A stretch of DNA of 64,000 bases from Streptomyces sp. NRRL F-525 (GTDB lineage Bacteria > Actinomycetota > Actinomycetes > Streptomycetales > Streptomycetaceae), in the NCBI RefSeq assembly GCF_000716605.1, contig NZ_JNXE01000014.1:62001-126000 (forward strand), read 5' to 3'. Position numbers and translations under genes: made by a program. This document shows positions 61,640 to 64,000 of the stretch, piece after piece (positions within the stretch are counted from its first letter, which is position 1; every line of letters starts with the position of its first letter). Under the pieces are notes generated by a model, which saw only the letters and a program-made list of their open reading frames with translations, had not been told where the DNA came from and searched no databases.

Positions 61640-62871
61640 CGGGGACTCCTCGAAGGCGATACAGGCGATACAGGCGATACAGGCGATACAGGAGATACCG
61701 GCAGCCGCACCGTCACAGTCGTCCCCCCACCCACCGCACTCCGCACCACCGCCGTCCCACCCACCTCCGCCGCCCGCGTCCGCAACCCCGCCAGACCATA
61801 ACCACCGGACACCGCCCCCGGATCGAACCCGCACCCGTCATCCCGTACCGACACGGTGAGTTGCTCGTCGGCGTACACCAGCGCGAGGCTCACCTTCGCT
61901 GAACTCCCCGCGTGCTTACGGGCGTTGGCAAGAGCTTCCTGGCAGGAACGCAGAGCTACGACCTCCGGCCCGGCGGGCAACGTACGCACAGGCCCGGTGA
62001 CTTGGAGGGTCGCGTCATGGCGGGCGGCGAGCCGGCGCAGGGCGTCGGAGAGGGACGCGCCCTCCAGGTCGGCCGGGGTGCCGCCGGCGACCAGGGCGCG
62101 GGCCTCGGCCAGGTTCTGGCGGGCCGTCTCGTCCATCAGGGTCAAGTGCCGCCTGGCCTGCGGCAGATCGTCGTCCAGCTCCGCCTCCACCGCCTGGATC
62201 AGCATCAGCAGGCTGGTGAAACCCTGCGCGAGGGTGTCGTGGATCTCGCGGGCCATCCGCTCCCGTTCGGCCAACGCGCCGTGGGCCGAGGAGAGTCGGG
62301 AGACCTCATGGCGGCTGGCGTCCAGCTCGGCTATCAACTCCGCGCGCTCCTGGCTCTGTTCGATGACACGGATGATCCAGGTGCCGAGGGCCATCGAGAA
62401 GACCAGGGTGACCACCGCGAAGACGGAATTGAAGAACACGTCCTGCGCGCTCGGCCACCACAGCAGCGCCCAGCCGATCACGGGCGCGATGTTGATCACG
62501 GTCACCGCGATCAGAGCCCAGCGCAGCCGCAGCACCATGAAGCAGGGCGGGACGAGCGCGAAGGCCAGCAGCCGCGTCTCGCCGACCAGGACCGCGGAGG
62601 GGAGGAACAGCGCCATTTCCGCGATGAGGTAGCCGACCGCCCGGCGTTCGTCCGGTGGGTCGCCCTGCAGCACCGGGCGGCCCATCCAGACGTAGAGCGG
62701 GATCAGCGGGACGAGCAGCGTGGCCGCCGTGACGCGCACCGGCCACCCCGGTTGGCTCGTGCCGAGCACGAAGACCAGGGTGGCCAGCCAGATCAGGGCG
62801 AAGTACGTGTCCCAGAGCCGGAACGAGCGGTCCCAGGTGTACGAGCCCGACGGCCCGTGCGGAGCGGTCAT
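61636..62871 (-). CDS. Sensor histidine kinase (NarL/DesK type)
   Basis: The 411-residue protein has five or six N-terminal transmembrane helices with no large extracellular loop, a HisKA_3 dimerisation helix with the phospho-His in REIHDTLAQGF, and a compact ATPase domain (ALANARKHAG, DDGCGFDPG, GYGLAGLRTRA). The C-terminus ends in five Val-Ser-Pro units made by a 9-bp tandem DNA repeat. It overlaps both neighbours by four bases. Such kinases sense membrane state or drugs transported by the linked ABC exporter (inference). Confidence 0.93.
   Translation of the reverse strand: MTAPHGPSGSYTWDRSFRLWDTYFALIWLATLVFVLGTSQPGWPVRVTAATLLVPLIPLYVWMGRPVLQGDPPDERRAVGYLIAEMALFLPSAVLVGETRLLAFALVPPCFMVLRLRWALIAVTVINIAPVIGWALLWWPSAQDVFFNSVFAVVTLVFSMALGTWIIRVIEQSQERAELIAELDASRHEVSRLSSAHGALAERERMAREIHDTLAQGFTSLLMLIQAVEAELDDDLPQARRHLTLMDETARQNLAEARALVAGGTPADLEGASLSDALRRLAARHDATLQVTGPVRTLPAGPEVVALRSCQEALANARKHAGSSAKVSLALVYADEQLTVSVRDDGCGFDPGAVSGGYGLAGLRTRAAEVGGTAVVRSAVGGGTTVTVRLPVSPVSPVSPVSPVSPSRSPR
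61654..61698 (-). repeat. 9-bp tandem repeat in the histidine-kinase gene
   Basis: AGGCGATAC is repeated exactly four times (61654-61689), followed by one variant AGGAGATAC (61690-61698). In the gene it reads as Val-Ser-Pro five times, at the C-terminus. The unit length keeps the frame when copies are gained or lost. Confidence 0.9.
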
Positions 62872-63725
62872 CCGTCGCGCCGGTTCTTCCACCGGAAGGT
62901 CAGCAGGCACAGCAGCAATCCTCCGACGCACCACGCCCCGAGCACCAGCGCGACCTTCCCGAACTCCCAGCTCCCGGCCTGTTCCAGCACCTGCGCCGAC
63001 GAGGGCAGGAACACCCCGCGCAGCCCCTGGCACATCCACTTCAGCGGGAACAGGGCGCCGATGTTGAGCATCCAGTCCGGGATGGTGTCGATGGAGATGT
63101 ACACCCCGGAGATGAACTGCAGGACCAGGAAGGGGAGTACGACCACGGAGGTCGCGCTCTTGCCGGACTTCGGGACCGAGCTGACCGCGATGCCGAGCAG
63201 CGCGCACGCCGTCAGACCGAGCACGAAGATCCACCCGAAGTCCAGCCACTTCACCGCGGACGAGGGCAGGTCCACGTCGTAGAGCGTGGTGCCGACGAGG
63301 AGCAGGATCGCCGTCTCCATGAGGCCCGTGACCAGAACCAGCCAGATCTTGCCGAGGAAGTACGCGGCTGGTGGCATGGGCGTGCCGCGCAGCCGGCGCA
63401 GCACCTTCTCGTCCCGCTCGATCGCGATCGATATGCCCAGGGACTGGAAACTCGTCGACATGATGCCGGCGGCCATCATCGCCGGGACGTAGAGCTGGGA
63501 GGCGTTGACGCCCGCGCCCCGGACGTCGTCCTTGAAGATCGACGCGAAGAGGAACAGGAAGACGACCGGGAAGGCGAAGGTGAACACCACCTGGTCGCGC
63601 TGCCGGAAGAACTGTTTGAGTTCCAGCGACCCGCGGCGCAGTCCGAGTCCCCAGGCGTTGGGGAGCCGCTCTCCGGAGGTCCTCGTCCGGGGCCGTACGG
63701 CGGTCGTGTCCGTGGTCGTGGTCAT
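62868..63725 (-). CDS. ABC-2 type transporter permease
   Basis: The 285-residue protein has six predicted membrane helices of the ABC-2 exporter fold and the typical sequence LELKQFFRQRDQVVFTFAFP before helix one. ERDEKVLRRLRGTPMPPAAY and GIAVSSVPKSG are family features. It overlaps the kinase gene by ATGA and the ATPase gene likewise. The ATG follows GGAGGAC. It would pump lipids, drugs or peptides. Confidence 0.92.
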   Translation of the reverse strand: MTTTTDTTAVRPRTRTSGERLPNAWGLGLRRGSLELKQFFRQRDQVVFTFAFPVVFLFLFASIFKDDVRGAGVNASQLYVPAMMAAGIMSTSFQSLGISIAIERDEKVLRRLRGTPMPPAAYFLGKIWLVLVTGLMETAILLLVGTTLYDVDLPSSAVKWLDFGWIFVLGLTACALLGIAVSSVPKSGKSATSVVVLPFLVLQFISGVYISIDTIPDWMLNIGALFPLKWMCQGLRGVFLPSSAQVLEQAGSWEFGKVALVLGAWCVGGLLLCLLTFRWKNRRDG

Positions 63726-64000
63726 CGCGCGTCCTCCTGTCCGGTCAGCCGGAGGTAGACGTCCTCCAGGGTGGGGCGGCTCACCAGGAGCCCGGGGATC
63801 TCGCCGTCGAAGCGGTGCATGAGCTCGGCTACGACCTTGGTAGGAGTCTCCGTGTGCTCCGCGCGCGGGGTGCCGTCCGGGTCCGTCCACTCGACCGTGG
63901 CCCCGGTGCCGTGGCGTTCGCGCAGGGCGGCCGGTTCGCCCTCGGCGACCACACGGCCCTTGGCGACGATGGCGAGGCGGTCGGCGAGGTTCTCCGCCTC
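63722..64000 (-). CDS. ABC transporter ATP-binding protein (partial, C-terminal part)
   Basis: The frame runs out of the window at its upstream end. The visible 92 residues begin EAENLADRLAIVAKGRVVAE, the segment that follows the H-loop of drug-export ATPases, and end in RPTLEDVYLRLTGQEDAR, the typical C-terminus of DrrA/CcmA-type ATPases. Its stop overlaps the permease start. It energises the permease next to it. Confidence 0.9.
   Translation of the reverse strand, partial: EAENLADRLAIVAKGRVVAEGEPAALRERHGTGATVEWTDPDGTPRAEHTETPTKVVAELMHRFDGEIPGLLVSRPTLEDVYLRLTGQEDAR

Noticed and set aside
61654..61698. CRISPR-like array
   Set aside because: The units are 9 bases, contiguous, without spacers, and lie in frame in a kinase gene.

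Overview
The window is chromosomal DNA of a Streptomyces species. It has very high G+C, a sporulation-specific ssgB gene, many GTG and TTG starts, tightly overlapping operons, PI-mannoside genes, and dispersed intergenic repeats of a type familiar from Streptomyces. Gene content and order from the cobalamin genes through ssgB, thrS, the PI-mannoside genes, pdxST, ruvCAB, secDF, apt, relA and hisS match, from memory, the conserved core region around ssgB and relA in Streptomyces coelicolor. This is therefore mostly core genome with a few accessory insertions.

Positions 1-8200 carry cobalamin/siroheme genes: cobL (CbiE-CbiT fusion), a very large BluB-CobT fusion with a disordered N-terminal half, and a CysG-like cobA. 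An rRNA/tRNA methyltransferase and a NUDIX hydrolase follow. Positions 8200-12400 hold a Ser/Thr kinase, two small conserved proteins, an APH-like kinase and a zinc-ribbon protein, separated by two copies of a dispersed repeat. Positions 12460-12934 are a five-tRNA operon (Gly, Cys, Val, Val, Val) on the minus strand. Positions 13100-19400 carry pabB-pabC, a GNAT protein, a DsbA-like protein, small membrane proteins (one only 50 residues), a CGNR regulator and ssgB.

Positions 19468-29586 are bounded by two identical tRNA-Val(CAC) genes. The interval contains a putative pectin (rhamnogalacturonan) uptake and degradation cluster (solute-binding lipoprotein, two permeases, YesL-like protein, PL26-like lyase) behind a promoter with LacI-type operators. 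It also contains a giant multi-span membrane protein and an SRPBCC protein. Positions 29640-37600 carry a DnaQ-like exonuclease, a two-gene DUF4365 cassette, thrS, a potassium channel, a HIT protein and an unknown membrane protein. Positions 37640-42900 carry an EF-G-like GTPase divergent from the pgsA / acyltransferase / pimA operon for phosphatidylinositol mannosides.

Positions 43080-52800 are core genes: a LemA-like protein, pdxST, yebC, ruvCAB, yajC-secD-secF and apt. A small secreted protein with its own promoter sits between apt and relA. After relA come a DUF349 protein, a membrane-anchored cyclophilin, a metallo-hydrolase and hisS. A 320-bp block made only of inverted dispersed repeats follows. 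The window ends in a four-gene translationally coupled minus-strand operon: ABC-2 ATPase, permease, histidine kinase and NarL-type response regulator. The points most worth follow-up are the dispersed repeat family, the leader of bluB-cobT with two mutually exclusive hairpins, the DUF4365 cassette, the tRNA-flanked pectin segment and the secreted protein inserted before relA.
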